In this document: piece by piece, positions 34,906-44,477 of the stretch
Layout: each line of letters begins with the position of its first letter
How positions within the stretch are numbered: the stretch's first letter is position 1
DNA from: a virus
Direction: 5' to 3' (one strand)
Length of the DNA stretch: 62,444 nt
IMG/VR virus record: IMGVR_UViG_3300043640_000318
Span: 1 to 62,444 of that record
Program-made: the position numbers and the translations under genes
Notes under the pieces: model-generated
What the model saw: only the letters and a program-made list of their open reading frames with translations
Database searches by the model: none
What the model was told of the DNA's origin: nothing

Positions 34906-36426
34906 TTAGGCGTTGGCCAGGACACCGGTGGTCGTGGTGACGTCACCGCTGGTCAGGTCCACCTGGAATGCGACCGTGATGTAGTTCAGGGGCACCGCCG
35001 GGGCGTAACTGAACTTGCAGTTGATCACCGTTGGATCGCCTGAGGCCAGGGTCTGCTGAAGCACCCCGACGTTGGTGTAGCTGACGATCACCGCCTGGAG
35101 GACGGCCTGCTCCAGGATCGAGACCAGAGCGGCCTTGACCCGCATGACCATGTCGGCGTCGAGCGGCTGGCCGATGAGCTGGGCCGACTCCATGCCGATC
35201 TGGACGAGCTGGAAGAGCGTGTCGGCGATGCGCACCATGGAGATCTCACGGGTGTTGACCCCGGTCATGTCCGTGGTGACACCGTGCCGGACGACGATCT
35301 GGCCCTGGCGGCTGATCTCCGCGACACAGACACCGTTCGAGCTCAGGCCGTCCTTGAACAGCCGGGTCATCATCTGCTGCTGCGGGGCGTTGAAGCCGAC
35401 GAACGAGGAGACCGTCCGCTTGGTCAGCCCGAACTGAGGATTCAGCGAGCTCAGCAGGCCGCCCAGCGCGGCGGCCAGGAAGCAGCCCCCGACCGTGGTG
35501 GTCTGGTTGGTCAGCCCGTTGAAGAGCTGGAGCTGGAACGGATAGGTCAGCACGACCCTCTTGGAGAAGATCGCCGCCGCCAGGTTGTCGACCGACAGAT
35601 CAGACTCGGAGTAGTTGCGCGGCGGCCCGAAGAAGCCGATGCGGCCGTAGCCGTCGGCGGTGGCGTTCTCGCAGTGCGTGGCCAGGTCCTGGGCCAGTCC
35701 CGTCGTCAGGGCCGCCACGGTGCCCGAGGAGACCGTCAGGTCGTCGGGGAAGACCGGCACGATGATCGTGGCGGAGTAGTTCGTGATGACCTTGTTGTAG
35801 GCCACCTGGAACTGTGTGCGCAGGTCGCCGTCGGACGGGTTGAGAGCCAGCAGGATGAGGCGTCCCGCGCCGTTCTCGAAGGCCACCTTGGCACCCAGGG
35901 ACAGCGGGCTGTCGACCTGAGAGGTGTTGGGGTTGGCCGGTGGCTGGGTCAGCAGCGGCAGGCCGTAGGAGGCCGTCACCGCGTCGTAGTTCTCCACCAC
36001 CTGAGGCTGGTAGTAGGAGCTGTCGGCGAAGTGGTAGAAGATCGTGACGATGTCACCATCGGCCACCGTCGAGGACGAGCTGATCCGGTTGATCGTGGTC
36101 ACGGCGTTGGCCGTGCCGCCGGGCCCGCTGGAGTCGACGACCAGCGCGTAGTCGGTGTCGACGACCAGCACCGTGCCGTCCTGCTTGGTCACCACCGGCG
36201 CCGCGATGGCAGGAGGTCCCGTGACCGCAGTGGTGAAGACTCCCCGGTAGGTCAGCGCCTCGGGGGAGGCGGTGCTGATCTCCAGGGACTGCGTGGCGGT
36301 CTGGAACCCCAGGGCTGGCCCGATGATGCAGGTGATGGAGCTGAAGATGTTTCCAGGCGTCACCAACGGGTTCGTCGTGTCCTGGACATACACCCCAGGC
36401 GGATTATATTGCGTGAAATCCGTCAA
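34906..36426 (-). CDS. Tail sheath protein
   Basis: 506 residues from a TTG codon at 36426 with GAGGAGAG seven bases upstream. The start YNPPGVYVQDT is the typical sheath N-terminus, and GRIGFFGPPRNY, ISRQGQIVVRHGVTTDMTGVNTREISMVRIAD and the C-terminal VNCKFSYAPAVPLNYITVAF-like strand match the sheath domain that joins neighbours. It contracts to drive the tube into the host and proves a myovirus. Confidence 0.93.
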   Translation of the reverse strand: MTDFTQYNPPGVYVQDTTNPLVTPGNIFSSITCIIGPALGFQTATQSLEISTASPEALTYRGVFTTAVTGPPAIAAPVVTKQDGTVLVVDTDYALVVDSSGPGGTANAVTTINRISSSSTVADGDIVTIFYHFADSSYYQPQVVENYDAVTASYGLPLLTQPPANPNTSQVDSPLSLGAKVAFENGAGRLILLALNPSDGDLRTQFQVAYNKVITNYSATIIVPVFPDDLTVSSGTVAALTTGLAQDLATHCENATADGYGRIGFFGPPRNYSESDLSVDNLAAAIFSKRVVLTYPFQLQLFNGLTNQTTTVGGCFLAAALGGLLSSLNPQFGLTKRTVSSFVGFNAPQQQMMTRLFKDGLSSNGVCVAEISRQGQIVVRHGVTTDMTGVNTREISMVRIADTLFQLVQIGMESAQLIGQPLDADMVMRVKAALVSILEQAVLQAVIVSYTNVGVLQQTLASGDPTVINCKFSYAPAVPLNYITVAFQVDLTSGDVTTTTGVLANA

Positions 36427-36494
36427 CTTAGACTCTCCTCATTGGTCGCCTCACCCCTTCTTGGCAGGAGCCAGGCCGCCGACAGGAGAAGGGG

Positions 36495-37133
36495 TCAGAT
36501 CCAGTCCCCAGGCTCGTAGTTCTTCACCGTCGTGACCCGGAAGTCCTCATCGGTCTGCTCTTCATCGGTGTAGGCCGTCGAGACGATCTTGCTGAGCAGA
36601 AGCGGTGCGCCGGTAGTCGGTTCCACGACGAATTCGCCGAGCATCTGGAGACTGCACGAACGCTCGTAAGTGACGTCGTCACTGCCCCAGGGAGTGCCGG
36701 GCGCGGCTGTTTCCCCCTGGGCCTCGATGCGGTCGAGATCGAAGTTCGCCGCGATGTATTCGTTGGTCTCGACGTAGGTACGGAATTGAGCCGTCGTCTG
36801 GTCCTGATGACCGAAGGCGATGACCCTGATCAGCTCGTCGTAGATCGTGTCCCGTTCCAGGGAGGTGAAGGCGACGATCGTGAACGTCACATTGCCCTGG
36901 AAGCGCCACCGTGTGTAGGGGCGCATCTCGTCGTCGTACTCGACGTGGGAGATACCGGCGATCTGAAGCGGGGCGGCGTCCTGATAGCCGACCCAGATGC
37001 CCGGGTAGTTCTGCTGTTTCACCGGGTACTCAATCGAGATCCACAGATCCCGCAGGTTCTCGTTGGGGTACTCCGCGTCGAATACCGTCTTCAGGGCAGT
37101 GACGATCATCGCCTTGGTACGGGTTAGGTACAT
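36495..37133 (-). CDS. Neck/tail-terminator-like protein, 212 aa
   Basis: Start at ATG 37133, which overlaps the upstream stop (TAATG); the longer frame overlaps that gene. MYLTRTKAMIVTALKTVF then a beta-rich body with RWRFQGNVTFTIVAFTSLERD and acidic EEQTDEDF near the end. The gene precedes the sheath, where tail terminator or neck proteins reside. Family not proved. Confidence 0.65.
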   Translation of the reverse strand: MYLTRTKAMIVTALKTVFDAEYPNENLRDLWISIEYPVKQQNYPGIWVGYQDAAPLQIAGISHVEYDDEMRPYTRWRFQGNVTFTIVAFTSLERDTIYDELIRVIAFGHQDQTTAQFRTYVETNEYIAANFDLDRIEAQGETAAPGTPWGSDDVTYERSCSLQMLGEFVVEPTTGAPLLLSKIVSTAYTDEEQTDEDFRVTTVKNYEPGDWI

Positions 37134-37306
37134 TACGTCACCAGCTCCGTCGCCTTTGTGGCCTTCTTCTTGAAATGATTGACATGCTGGCAAGGGCAGT
37201 AATGAGCCGTCGCGAAGTCAGGAAGTGAATCCGCCATCTTGATGGGATCCATTTCGAGCTCCTTGCATTCCGCGCACTTACCCTGCGAGCATTCGGGGCA
37301 GATCAT
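37133..37306 (-). CDS. 57-residue zinc-ribbon protein
   Basis: ATG at 37306 with AAGGA upstream. Six cysteines: CPEC, CAEC and HYCPCQH, enough for one or two zinc sites, followed by a basic helix (FKKKATKATEL). The stop overlaps the next start. Too small for other clues; coupled with neck genes. Confidence 0.6.
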   Translation of the reverse strand: MICPECSQGKCAECKELEMDPIKMADSLPDFATAHYCPCQHVNHFKKKATKATELVT

Positions 37307-37318
37307 TCCATGTCCTTG

Positions 37319-38017
37319 TCAGAAGCGGGCCCGCCAGTTTCGATCGGCCACGTAGATGCGCGTGGGAAGAATGCCGTTCCATTGTGCGGCGAGCGTTATC
37401 GAGTTATTGAGGAACTTACGGGGGGCGATCCCCGGGTGCCTCCATTTAACACCAACGTTCCCCGCTGCGATCTGTCCGCCCTTCTTGCCCTCCCGGGTCT
37501 GAGGGGCACCGGCCTCACGCCTGCCGATGCGCCCGGGGGCGCCCGGGTAGGAGGCGGGCACGGTCGTCTTCTCGATCGCACCGGTGTAGCGGTTACGGCG
37601 CGTCACGACCTTGGTGGCGCCGATCTGGGCGACCTTCCGGAAGATCAGGATCTGGAGCTTGCCACTGAGGGTGACCCGCGTCTTGGCCTTGGGATTCTTG
37701 AGCCGTTCGGTGCCGGTAGGGTCGTCGATCCACATGGGGATGGTCTTGCCAGCGAGGTTGTACATGGTGAACGGCCGGATGCCGTTCTCCTGGAACCAGA
37801 CGTAGGAATCGGCGAACCCGATGCCGAAGAACCCCTTGCCGTACAGCGGGAAGATCCGGCTGGCGCTGTATCCCGTGAGCTTGGGCATCTTCTTGCGGGC
37901 CTCGGACACGGCCATGTTGGCGATGATCCTGGCCCGGCCGCCGGACAGTCCCGGCACCAGCATGATGAGCCGGTCGGGGTTCTCCGTCAGCCTGAATTCG
38001 GCGGTCTCCAGGAGCAC
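37319..38017 (-). CDS. Putative neck/head-tail joining protein, 232 aa
   Basis: A basic protein with GGRARIIANMAVSEARKKMPKLTGYSASRI near the N-terminus, reminiscent of HK97 gp10-like tail-completion proteins (helix then TG-x-S), then FADSYVWFQENG and a basic glycine-rich C-terminal half. The position upstream of the sheath fits. Confidence 0.6.
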   Translation of the reverse strand: MLLETAEFRLTENPDRLIMLVPGLSGGRARIIANMAVSEARKKMPKLTGYSASRIFPLYGKGFFGIGFADSYVWFQENGIRPFTMYNLAGKTIPMWIDDPTGTERLKNPKAKTRVTLSGKLQILIFRKVAQIGATKVVTRRNRYTGAIEKTTVPASYPGAPGRIGRREAGAPQTREGKKGGQIAAGNVGVKWRHPGIAPRKFLNNSITLAAQWNGILPTRIYVADRNWRARF

Positions 38018-38020
38018 GGG

Positions 38021-38350
38021 TCAGTCCCCCGTGCCGAAGGGCTCGTCCTCATCGATGTCGCCGGGCCACTCGTACTGCCTCACCGGCACATGGGTCCGAC
38101 CGGCCTTCTGGGCCGCCAGGATCCGCGTGTGACCGTTCTCGATGGTCGGCGGGTCGTTCTCGTAGTCCACCCGCACCGGCTTGCGCACACCACGCTTGGC
38201 GATGTCGGCGACGAAGGCCTTCACCTTGGGGTGATCCCAGTCGAAGTTGTCGTGCACCTCCTGCCAGGTGGGAAAGTCGGTCGGCTGAAAGGACAGCAAC
38301 CGCTCGATGGGCTCATGCCGCACCGATGCCTTGACCCAGAGCAGGCTCAC
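38021..38350 (-). CDS. ParB-like nuclease-fold protein, 109 aa
   Basis: GTG start at 38350 overlaps the upstream stop (GTGA). VRKPVRVDYENDPPTIENGHTRILAAQKAGRTHVPVRQYEW is the ParB/Srx core, in which the GHxR motif lies in the loop that binds CTP or acts in catalysis. Stand-alone copies in phages include nucleases and small regulators; the activity is not clear. It is an odd gene to find between structural genes. Confidence 0.7.
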   Translation of the reverse strand: MSLLWVKASVRHEPIERLLSFQPTDFPTWQEVHDNFDWDHPKVKAFVADIAKRGVRKPVRVDYENDPPTIENGHTRILAAQKAGRTHVPVRQYEWPGDIDEDEPFGTGD

Positions 38351-39045
38351 ATCTCCCCCATCAGGAACGGCAGGAAGGCGCCCTTGGGCACCGTGGCTGT
38401 GACTGCGGCCTGGATCTCGATGGCCGCCATGGCCCATTTCTGAGTGGCGGGCAGCGTCATGCCATAAGTCTGGGAACCCGCCACGGCGGCGGTCTGGTAG
38501 GCGTAGTACATGACGCCATCCGTGCCGCTGCTGCCGTCGGCCAGCCCGTCGTTGGTGGCGCTGGAGCGATAGGCCGCCGTGGCGGGGTTGACGCTCTGAG
38601 CGTCCCCATTGAGCCACGAGACGACCGAGTTGGTGCCCACCGTGGTGATGGTGTCCAAGGGAGCCGAGGCCCCGGCGTTGAGCGCTGAGTGCGTCGCGGG
38701 GCTGGCAGCGATCTGTGCGCCGCTCCAGCGTTCGACCGTCATCGAGTGGTAGCTGGAGGCCGCCGGGGCCGACAGTGTCACCGCCATGGAGCCGGGAGAG
38801 GTCCCCACGGTCGTGGTGTGAATCCGGCCGTAGGTCGAGAAGCCACCCCCCGCGATGACGACCCGGGAGGTGTAGGTCAGGCTGCCGCCGCTCGGTGTTC
38901 CCGCTGCTGTCCCTGTGTCCCACGTCTGCGCCTTGACGACGATGACCTCGCCGTCGGCCGGAGTGAAGCTGGAGGTCACCAGCGTGGCGCTGTTACCTGC
39001 GATCGGGGACTGCAAGAAGTAGCTCGCAACGAGCGTCGGCGCCAT
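38347..39045 (-). CDS. Virion beta-domain protein, 232 aa
   Basis: Ser/Thr/Gly/Ala-rich beta sequence very like the two N-terminal repeats of the PhoD-like tail protein (ADGEVIVVKAQTWDTG, SYHSMTVER, SSATND). Probably a carbohydrate-contacting or decoration domain. It overlaps the gene on either side by a few bases. Confidence 0.65.
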   Translation of the reverse strand: MAPTLVASYFLQSPIAGNSATLVTSSFTPADGEVIVVKAQTWDTGTAAGTPSGGSLTYTSRVVIAGGGFSTYGRIHTTTVGTSPGSMAVTLSAPAASSYHSMTVERWSGAQIAASPATHSALNAGASAPLDTITTVGTNSVVSWLNGDAQSVNPATAAYRSSATNDGLADGSSGTDGVMYYAYQTAAVAGSQTYGMTLPATQKWAMAAIEIQAAVTATVPKGAFLPFLMGEM

Positions 39046-39392
39046 TAGTAACCCTTAACAAAAGCGACTACATACCACTTTCCAGCCGTACTGTTGTAAA
39101 CGGCACCGAGGAAGTCTCGCTTGTTGATCGTGGTGGTGAGCGTGACGGCGGTGATGTCGGTGCCCAGCGCGAAGTTGGTATCCAGGGTGATGGTCCGGGT
39201 GCCCGTGCCGTCCTGGATGAGCTCCCAGATGGCCCGCTGGCCGTCGGTGGGATTGGTCGGGTTGCCCAGAGTCCTGTTGCCCCCCAGCGTCACCCGGAAG
39301 TGATTTCCGGCAGCTGCGTTGGTGGCGATCGTGGCTGCGTCGGTCAGGGTCACCGGCGGGCAGACGGCCGGGCCCAGGAGCTTCTTGGTCAT
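39045..39392 (-). CDS. Small tail fibre protein, 115 aa
   Basis: TDAATIATNAAAGNHFRVTLGG, then RTITLDTNFALGTD and FLGAVYNSTAGKWYVVAFVKGY. The Asn/Thr-rich ITLD pattern recurs in phage fibre tips. Its end and start are coupled with neighbours (ATGA type). Confidence 0.65.
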   Translation of the reverse strand: MTKKLLGPAVCPPVTLTDAATIATNAAAGNHFRVTLGGNRTLGNPTNPTDGQRAIWELIQDGTGTRTITLDTNFALGTDITAVTLTTTINKRDFLGAVYNSTAGKWYVVAFVKGY

Positions 39393-40252
39393 CCGATGAT
39401 CGTGACCTTCAGAGAGTTGCTGGACTGGGTGGCGCCGAAGGTGAGGGTAAGGGTGTTGTTGTCGGTGGCCACTGCGTCGGCCACCACTTCGGCGTTGGTG
39501 GAGGCGTCCCGGAGCATGTAGGTGATGTCGGAGGTGCCGAGGTTGTGGCTGATGGCCCAGGTGGTCGAGCCGGAGCCGGGACCGGTGCCGGTGACCTTGG
39601 TGAGCCCGCCGCCGATCGGCAGCTTCGAGAACGCCAGCGAGGTCGAGCCGATGGTGATGGCGCCGTCGGTGGTCAGGATCCAGACCGTGTCGGCATTGGC
39701 CGTACCCGCCTCGACGGCGACCGTCATGCCGCCGGTGACCTCACCGGCGGAGTCGGCGTCGATCGCCCGGGTGGGAGCACCTGAGGCGTTGACCGTGTAG
39801 ATGCCGTTCTCAGCGCCCGAGGTCTGATTCTTCAGCAGGATGCGATCGTTGGTGGCCAGCGTGACGCCGTCCACCGTCTGGCTGTTGGCGAAGGCCGTGG
39901 CCAGGGTGCCGGTCGCCGTGGTGGCGACCCGGACCGAGTCCTTCCAGTCCAGGCCGGACTTCAAGGCGGTGAGCTGACCCACCGTGGCGCCGTCGGTGGC
40001 GGCCGTGCCGTCGGCCATGCTGACGATCTTCTGGGAGCCCAGGGAGACCGAGGCGGTGGGGGCGCTGATCTGGTCGAGGCGTCCCAGCAGCACCGTCACG
40101 CCGTTCAGCCGGACCTTCAGCGTGTTGCTGACACTGTTGACCCAGATCTGGCCGTTGACCGGTGATGCGGGATCGGTTCCCAGAATCTGGACGACCGCGT
40201 TCTGGATCTCCTGTTGGTTCAGGTTGATCGGGGTGAGAAAGCTCTTGGACAC
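39389..40252 (-). CDS. Tail fibre protein, 287 aa
   Basis: GTG start at 40252 with AGGAG upstream. The N-terminal 100 residues contain PTASVSLGSQKIVSMADGTAATDGATVGQ, a frequent fibre shaft signature, then a SGLDWKDSVRVAT ... GIYTVNA domain seen in many fibres, and a C-terminal tip with WAISHNLGTSDI that resembles the tip of 40262-41206. Confidence 0.75.
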   Translation of the reverse strand: MSKSFLTPINLNQQEIQNAVVQILGTDPASPVNGQIWVNSVSNTLKVRLNGVTVLLGRLDQISAPTASVSLGSQKIVSMADGTAATDGATVGQLTALKSGLDWKDSVRVATTATGTLATAFANSQTVDGVTLATNDRILLKNQTSGAENGIYTVNASGAPTRAIDADSAGEVTGGMTVAVEAGTANADTVWILTTDGAITIGSTSLAFSKLPIGGGLTKVTGTGPGSGSTTWAISHNLGTSDITYMLRDASTNAEVVADAVATDNNTLTLTFGATQSSNSLKVTIIG

Positions 40253-40261
40253 CGAACACTC

Positions 40262-41206
40262 CTAGCTGAGGTAAGCCTTACCTGAGAACGGCACGGCGAA
40301 GGTGATCTGTACCTGGTTGGGGGCCGGGTAGGAGATCTCGCCCTCCACCTCGGTCCCGGCGGAGTCCACGACCATGACCCCTGCCGGGTAGTAGCCGAGA
40401 TCATGGGTGATGAGCCACACGCTGGATGCGCTGGACTGGGTGAATGTGAAGGATCCGCCGCTGGTTCCTGGCGGTCCTTGCGGGCCGGGCACGTCATCTC
40501 CTCCTGCGGGGGCAACAGCCCCTTCGATCGAGGCGATGTCCGTTTCACCCGGGATGAGCGGAGCGCGGATGTCCTCGAATGCGGACAGATTCCGGGGGTA
40601 ACGCCCGACAGCGGTCAGCACGGATGTGAGCCGCACCGAGTCGGGCGGGATGATGTACGAGACATCAGCCGGGTCCTGGATCACCGCTCGGGCATGGTTG
40701 TAGCCGATCGCCGTGCTGGTCTGCCAGGGAGTCGCGAAGCCGGTCCGCAGCGTCACCCGCTGAGGGGCGCGCAGGGCAAAGCGGTCGCCGGTGATCCGGA
40801 AGAGGTAGTCGCCGGTGCGCACCCGGAAGTCGATCGTGGACTCGATGTCCGCGTCGTCCTCGTTGATCACACCGCGTGAGTGCTGGCGCATGTTCTTGTC
40901 GGTGTCACCGAAGATCACCGGACGGATGATGAGGGCCTTGTAGCCGCCCTCGAAAGTCGTCCCGAAGCACTCGGGGCATTTCTCCTGATCGCCCTGACCG
41001 TAAACGTCAGAGATGCCGCCCAGCTGGACATAGCAGCGGTTGCAACGGTCCACCAGACCGTTGGTGAAGTCGTCGAGCGTCCACATCAGGCAGAACATGG
41101 CGAGCTCTCCGAGCTGCCACAGCGCCTCTGTGTGGCGCATGCGTTCCTGCTCGACAGCCCAGTTCTGGGTGTCGCGAAGCCAGTACGGCGCCACGGTGTG
41201 CGTCAC
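40262..41206 (-). CDS. Fibre/connector protein with zinc ribbon and collagen-like hinge
   Basis: 314 residues. The N-terminal part is helical with CNRC (near 57) and CPEC (near 78), a zinc ribbon. A long beta part follows. GPQGPPG near residue 245 is a short collagen-like hinge, after which a tip domain starts (VWLITHDLGYYPAGVMVVD ... QVQITF). It is an unusual combination of a head/neck-like N-terminus and a fibre tip. Confidence 0.65.
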   Translation of the reverse strand: MTHTVAPYWLRDTQNWAVEQERMRHTEALWQLGELAMFCLMWTLDDFTNGLVDRCNRCYVQLGGISDVYGQGDQEKCPECFGTTFEGGYKALIIRPVIFGDTDKNMRQHSRGVINEDDADIESTIDFRVRTGDYLFRITGDRFALRAPQRVTLRTGFATPWQTSTAIGYNHARAVIQDPADVSYIIPPDSVRLTSVLTAVGRYPRNLSAFEDIRAPLIPGETDIASIEGAVAPAGGDDVPGPQGPPGTSGGSFTFTQSSASSVWLITHDLGYYPAGVMVVDSAGTEVEGEISYPAPNQVQITFAVPFSGKAYLS

Positions 41207-41265
41207 GACTCACCCCCTCACCTCTTCGTGGCTGAGGAGAGGGGGTGGGCAGCGCGAGGAAGGTC

Positions 41266-41454
41266 CTACAGACCGCTCGGTGTGTCCCGGTAGATCTTCA
41301 ATTCCATCAGGCATCCCACGCACATGGCGGTGCCTTCGAAGATCGTGTCGGCGCGCTGGAACGCCTTGGTCTGGGGGACCTCATTGTTAAGGACGTCCTT
41401 GCCGTTGACGACTCGGAACGTCTTCATGAAACAGGGGGCACACGTGAGATTCAT
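41266..41454 (-). CDS. 62-residue zinc-ribbon protein
   Basis: CAPC at 5-8 and CVGC at 45-48 frame a short beta sequence. The ribosome site is weak, so the start is less certain. It is placed between two structural genes in the same direction. Confidence 0.6.
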   Translation of the reverse strand: MNLTCAPCFMKTFRVVNGKDVLNNEVPQTKAFQRADTIFEGTAMCVGCLMELKIYRDTPSGL

Positions 41455-41474
41455 GCGCCGATATTAACTCAAGA

Positions 41475-42365
41475 TCAGTAGAATCGGGCATAGTAGCGCG
41501 GACGGGCTGCTGCGGAACCAGCCACCCGCGTAGGGGCGTACCGTCCGAAGACACCTCCGCCGACCAGGACCCTCGGCCGCCCGAGCTGCATTTGGGAGAT
41601 CTTCCAGATCTCCAGTTGCGAGGTCAGGGTGGCAGCCTCCATGTCCAGGACCATCTTCCAGCGGTCCATGTAGTCGCGCCGGTCCAGCCGGGTAATGCTG
41701 CTCGCGCCCGCCACCAGAGGCTGCTCGACGTAGGAGCGGATCAGGTGCTTGATGCACTCCACGTATGTCGCTGTGGACAGCAGAGGGCCCCATTGGGCCA
41801 CGGGGAAGGTCGTGCCGTTCTGCCCCCCCAGCGTGAAGCTGGAGTACGGCTGGGACATGGTGTTGAGCAGCCCCATGGCCACGCCCATGAGCTGAGCGAC
41901 CCGGCCCCGGCTCCAGTGCGTCTGGTAGTAGGTCTGGAGGTTCGGCCCGCCCGCCGGAGAGTCGAACAGATCGGCGAAGCGGAAGTAGACCGTCTCCAGC
42001 AGCTGCTTGAACTCGTCGGAGAGGATGTCGTAGTCGGGGTTGGCCTGGCCGATCACGATGTAGACCACGTAGGTCTGGGCCACGCTGCCGATCGAGTAGG
42101 ACCACTCCAGCGCGTAGTCGCCGGGAACCTGGGTGTCGGCCGGAGGGATCGTCACCTCGTACATGCCCACGCCCGGGTGGGTCGCCGAGTAGGTGCCGAC
42201 GTCCTCGGTGGTGCCGTCAGCCAGCTGCCGGACCAGGGTCGTGTCAACGGCGCCGTCCGCATCACCCGGCACACCCTCGACATGAATCGTCAGCCCCAGC
42301 ACTCCCGGGGAGTACTGAGACAGGTAGTGGCGCTCTCGCCAGTCGACCAGGTCCGGATCGGTCAT
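41475..42365 (-). CDS. Structural protein, 296 aa
   Basis: Residues 1-105 are an Ig-like beta domain (GVLGLTIHVEG, GMYEVTIPPAD). The rest is helical with a Trp/Tyr/Gln-rich centre and a basic C-terminal arm. No match is recognised; the place beside fibre genes suggests a head-tail or fibre-attachment protein. Confidence 0.65.
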   Translation of the reverse strand: MTDPDLVDWRERHYLSQYSPGVLGLTIHVEGVPGDADGAVDTTLVRQLADGTTEDVGTYSATHPGVGMYEVTIPPADTQVPGDYALEWSYSIGSVAQTYVVYIVIGQANPDYDILSDEFKQLLETVYFRFADLFDSPAGGPNLQTYYQTHWSRGRVAQLMGVAMGLLNTMSQPYSSFTLGGQNGTTFPVAQWGPLLSTATYVECIKHLIRSYVEQPLVAGASSITRLDRRDYMDRWKMVLDMEAATLTSQLEIWKISQMQLGRPRVLVGGGVFGRYAPTRVAGSAAARPRYYARFY

Positions 42366-43021
42366 CAGAGGCTCTGCGAACCGTTGTAGAGACCCATGAT
42401 GACGAACAGCTTGACGCCGTTCAGCACGACGCTGGTGTTGTAGGTGCCCGTAATGATCTTGGCTCGGATCGTGTGAGCGCCCTTGCTCACGGTCGCCACC
42501 CCCGCGATGGCGGAGGTCGTGATCTGAGCGTCGGAGGTGGTGTCGCTGGTGTTACCGGTGAACCGCGTGTTGTCGGTATAGGCGCCCATCAGCTGGTCGG
42601 CGCCGTCGTAGTTGACCCGCAGGCCCACGCTCTGTGTGTGCTGGGAGTCGCACGACATGGTCGCGTTCATGATCACCATGATCGAGCACGGCCGCCCCGT
42701 GGTGAAGGTCAGCACCGAGTACAGCGGCGCCGAGTTCTTCGAGATCGTGGCGTTGAAGACCGCGCCCCCGGCGAAGAACGGGGTCGAGGCACGCTCCTCC
42801 TGGAAGGCCGAGCCGTCCCAGTACTGCGCCCGCTTCTCGTCGGTCAGGAAGATCCGGCGACCGGCCTGGCCCGAGCCCCAGGTGGGCTTGGTGTCAGAGG
42901 TGCAGATGTAGTTACCCGGCGACCCATCCAGAATTCCCCAGTTAGAGGTGAAATCAGATCGCAGGAAGGGGTCTGATCCATCGTTCAGCTTTAGCTGAAG
43001 TTTGGTGGATAGAGTCGACAT
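42365..43021 (-). CDS. Fibre-associated protein, 218 aa
   Basis: Begins MSTLSTKLQLKLNDGSDPFLRSDFTSNWGILD, a frequent start of tail fibre proteins in actinophages, followed by QAGRRIFLTDEKRAQYWDG and a beta domain with a DxxxDQLMGAY loop. The gene overlaps the next start by one base. Confidence 0.7.
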   Translation of the reverse strand: MSTLSTKLQLKLNDGSDPFLRSDFTSNWGILDGSPGNYICTSDTKPTWGSGQAGRRIFLTDEKRAQYWDGSAFQEERASTPFFAGGAVFNATISKNSAPLYSVLTFTTGRPCSIMVIMNATMSCDSQHTQSVGLRVNYDGADQLMGAYTDNTRFTGNTSDTTSDAQITTSAIAGVATVSKGAHTIRAKIITGTYNTSVVLNGVKLFVIMGLYNGSQSL

Positions 43022-43068
43022 TCATTCCCTGCTTCCGGATCAAGCGGCCTTATTCGTATTGGCTGAGA

Positions 43069-44448
43069 TTAAGTGATGTTCCCCATCGGAACACATACAT
43101 GTACGTTGATGTCCGAACTGGTGGCAGTGGGCAGCGGAGAGACGAGGACGTTGCCATTGCTGGACACCTCGAAGGACACTGCCGAATAAACGCCCACGAC
43201 GTTCTTCACAGCGGGGCACCGCTGATAGACGAGCGGCCTGAAGCCCACCGGAAGCACGAAGGCGACCGAGGCGGGCGATGACGTCGTGGTGCGCATGGTG
43301 CCGACGATGATGAGGTTGTCCTGGCCGTCCAGCCGGTACTGCAACCCCTGCACGGTGCCGGAGGTCGCGCCTGAGGCCCAGTTGGTGCCATAGCTGGGCG
43401 TGTGCCAGACGGCGGCCGACTTCACCACGGCGCCGGTGACGTTGATGTTGCCCGTGACCAGAACGGCGCCGGTGACCTCCAGCGGCACCGTGGGGATCGA
43501 GTTGCCGATCCCCAGCCGGTTGTTCACCTCGTCATAGCCCGAGGTGCCGAAGAGGATCTTTCCCTTGGTGGCGTGCGAGGTGCTCTTCAGCGTCAGGCTG
43601 CCAGCCGAGGAGGCCGACCCCTGCACCACCGGCACCTGCACGACAGTCGTGGCCGAGATCTGCCCGACGACGTCCACCGGCACCGCCGGGGTGACGGTAC
43701 CGACGCCGAGCCGATTGTTGGCCTCGTCGTAGGCACTGGTGCCGATCAGCAGCTTGCCCCGCGTGGCGTGCGAGGTGCTGCGCAGGGTGAGGTTCCCAGC
43801 CGAAGTGGTGCCGCCCTGAACGATCGGGGTCTGTGCGAGCACCCCTGCGATCAGGGCTCCGTCGGTCGTGAGCTCGTTGGAGTTGGTGCGGTAGAGGTTG
43901 GTGTCCCCGGCGATCGAGCCGGTGCCCCAGAGAATCTTGCCCGAGGAGTTGACCCCCAGCCGGGGCTGAGCGTCCCCGCTGACCTTCAGTGCCAGGCCTG
44001 AAGCCGTGCTGGAGGCCCCCACGCCAGTGATCGAGCCGGTGGAGACCGTCAGGCTGCCGGACAGCGTCCCGCCCACCAGGGGGAGGGCGCCGACGTCAGT
44101 GGCCACCAGCACCACATCACCGGTCTGGGTGTTGACCGAGTCCACTGCCCCGCCCCCGCCGGACGCCGGAAGCTGGGCAGTGGGGACCTTGCCGGTGCCG
44201 TCGAGAGAGGCGACCCCGTTGACGGCGGCTCTGGCGGTCAGAGCGAGAGCGCCCACATCCCCCGCGTCGAGGCTGACCACCCCGACCTCGCCGTTGACGG
44301 AGGTCACGCCACCTGAAGACAGCGCGCCGACCTCGTCCTCGACGCTGACCAGCCTGGACTGGTGGTCGGTCAGGACATCGCTGATGTCGTCGTGATCATC
44401 AACGTGCCCTACGTCACCGGGTTCCCGGTGTGGCGGGATGGTAGCCAC
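43069..44448 (-). CDS. Tail fibre with SVNG and repeated coiled modules
   Basis: 459 residues. The start TIPPHREPGDVGHVDDH is nearly the same as that of 47343-48134. Two SVNG/GVASLD modules follow, then two or three repeats with STSHATRGKLLIGTSAYDEANNRLGVG, the pattern seen in shafts of large fibres. The final 120 residues form a beta tip. Homologous N-termini suggest one docking site for two fibres. Confidence 0.78.
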   Translation of the reverse strand: MATIPPHREPGDVGHVDDHDDISDVLTDHQSRLVSVEDEVGALSSGGVTSVNGEVGVVSLDAGDVGALALTARAAVNGVASLDGTGKVPTAQLPASGGGGAVDSVNTQTGDVVLVATDVGALPLVGGTLSGSLTVSTGSITGVGASSTASGLALKVSGDAQPRLGVNSSGKILWGTGSIAGDTNLYRTNSNELTTDGALIAGVLAQTPIVQGGTTSAGNLTLRSTSHATRGKLLIGTSAYDEANNRLGVGTVTPAVPVDVVGQISATTVVQVPVVQGSASSAGSLTLKSTSHATKGKILFGTSGYDEVNNRLGIGNSIPTVPLEVTGAVLVTGNINVTGAVVKSAAVWHTPSYGTNWASGATSGTVQGLQYRLDGQDNLIIVGTMRTTTSSPASVAFVLPVGFRPLVYQRCPAVKNVVGVYSAVSFEVSSNGNVLVSPLPTATSSDINVHVCVPMGNIT

Positions 44449-44477
44449 CTACGTGCTCCTCAGCTCGGCCGGACGGA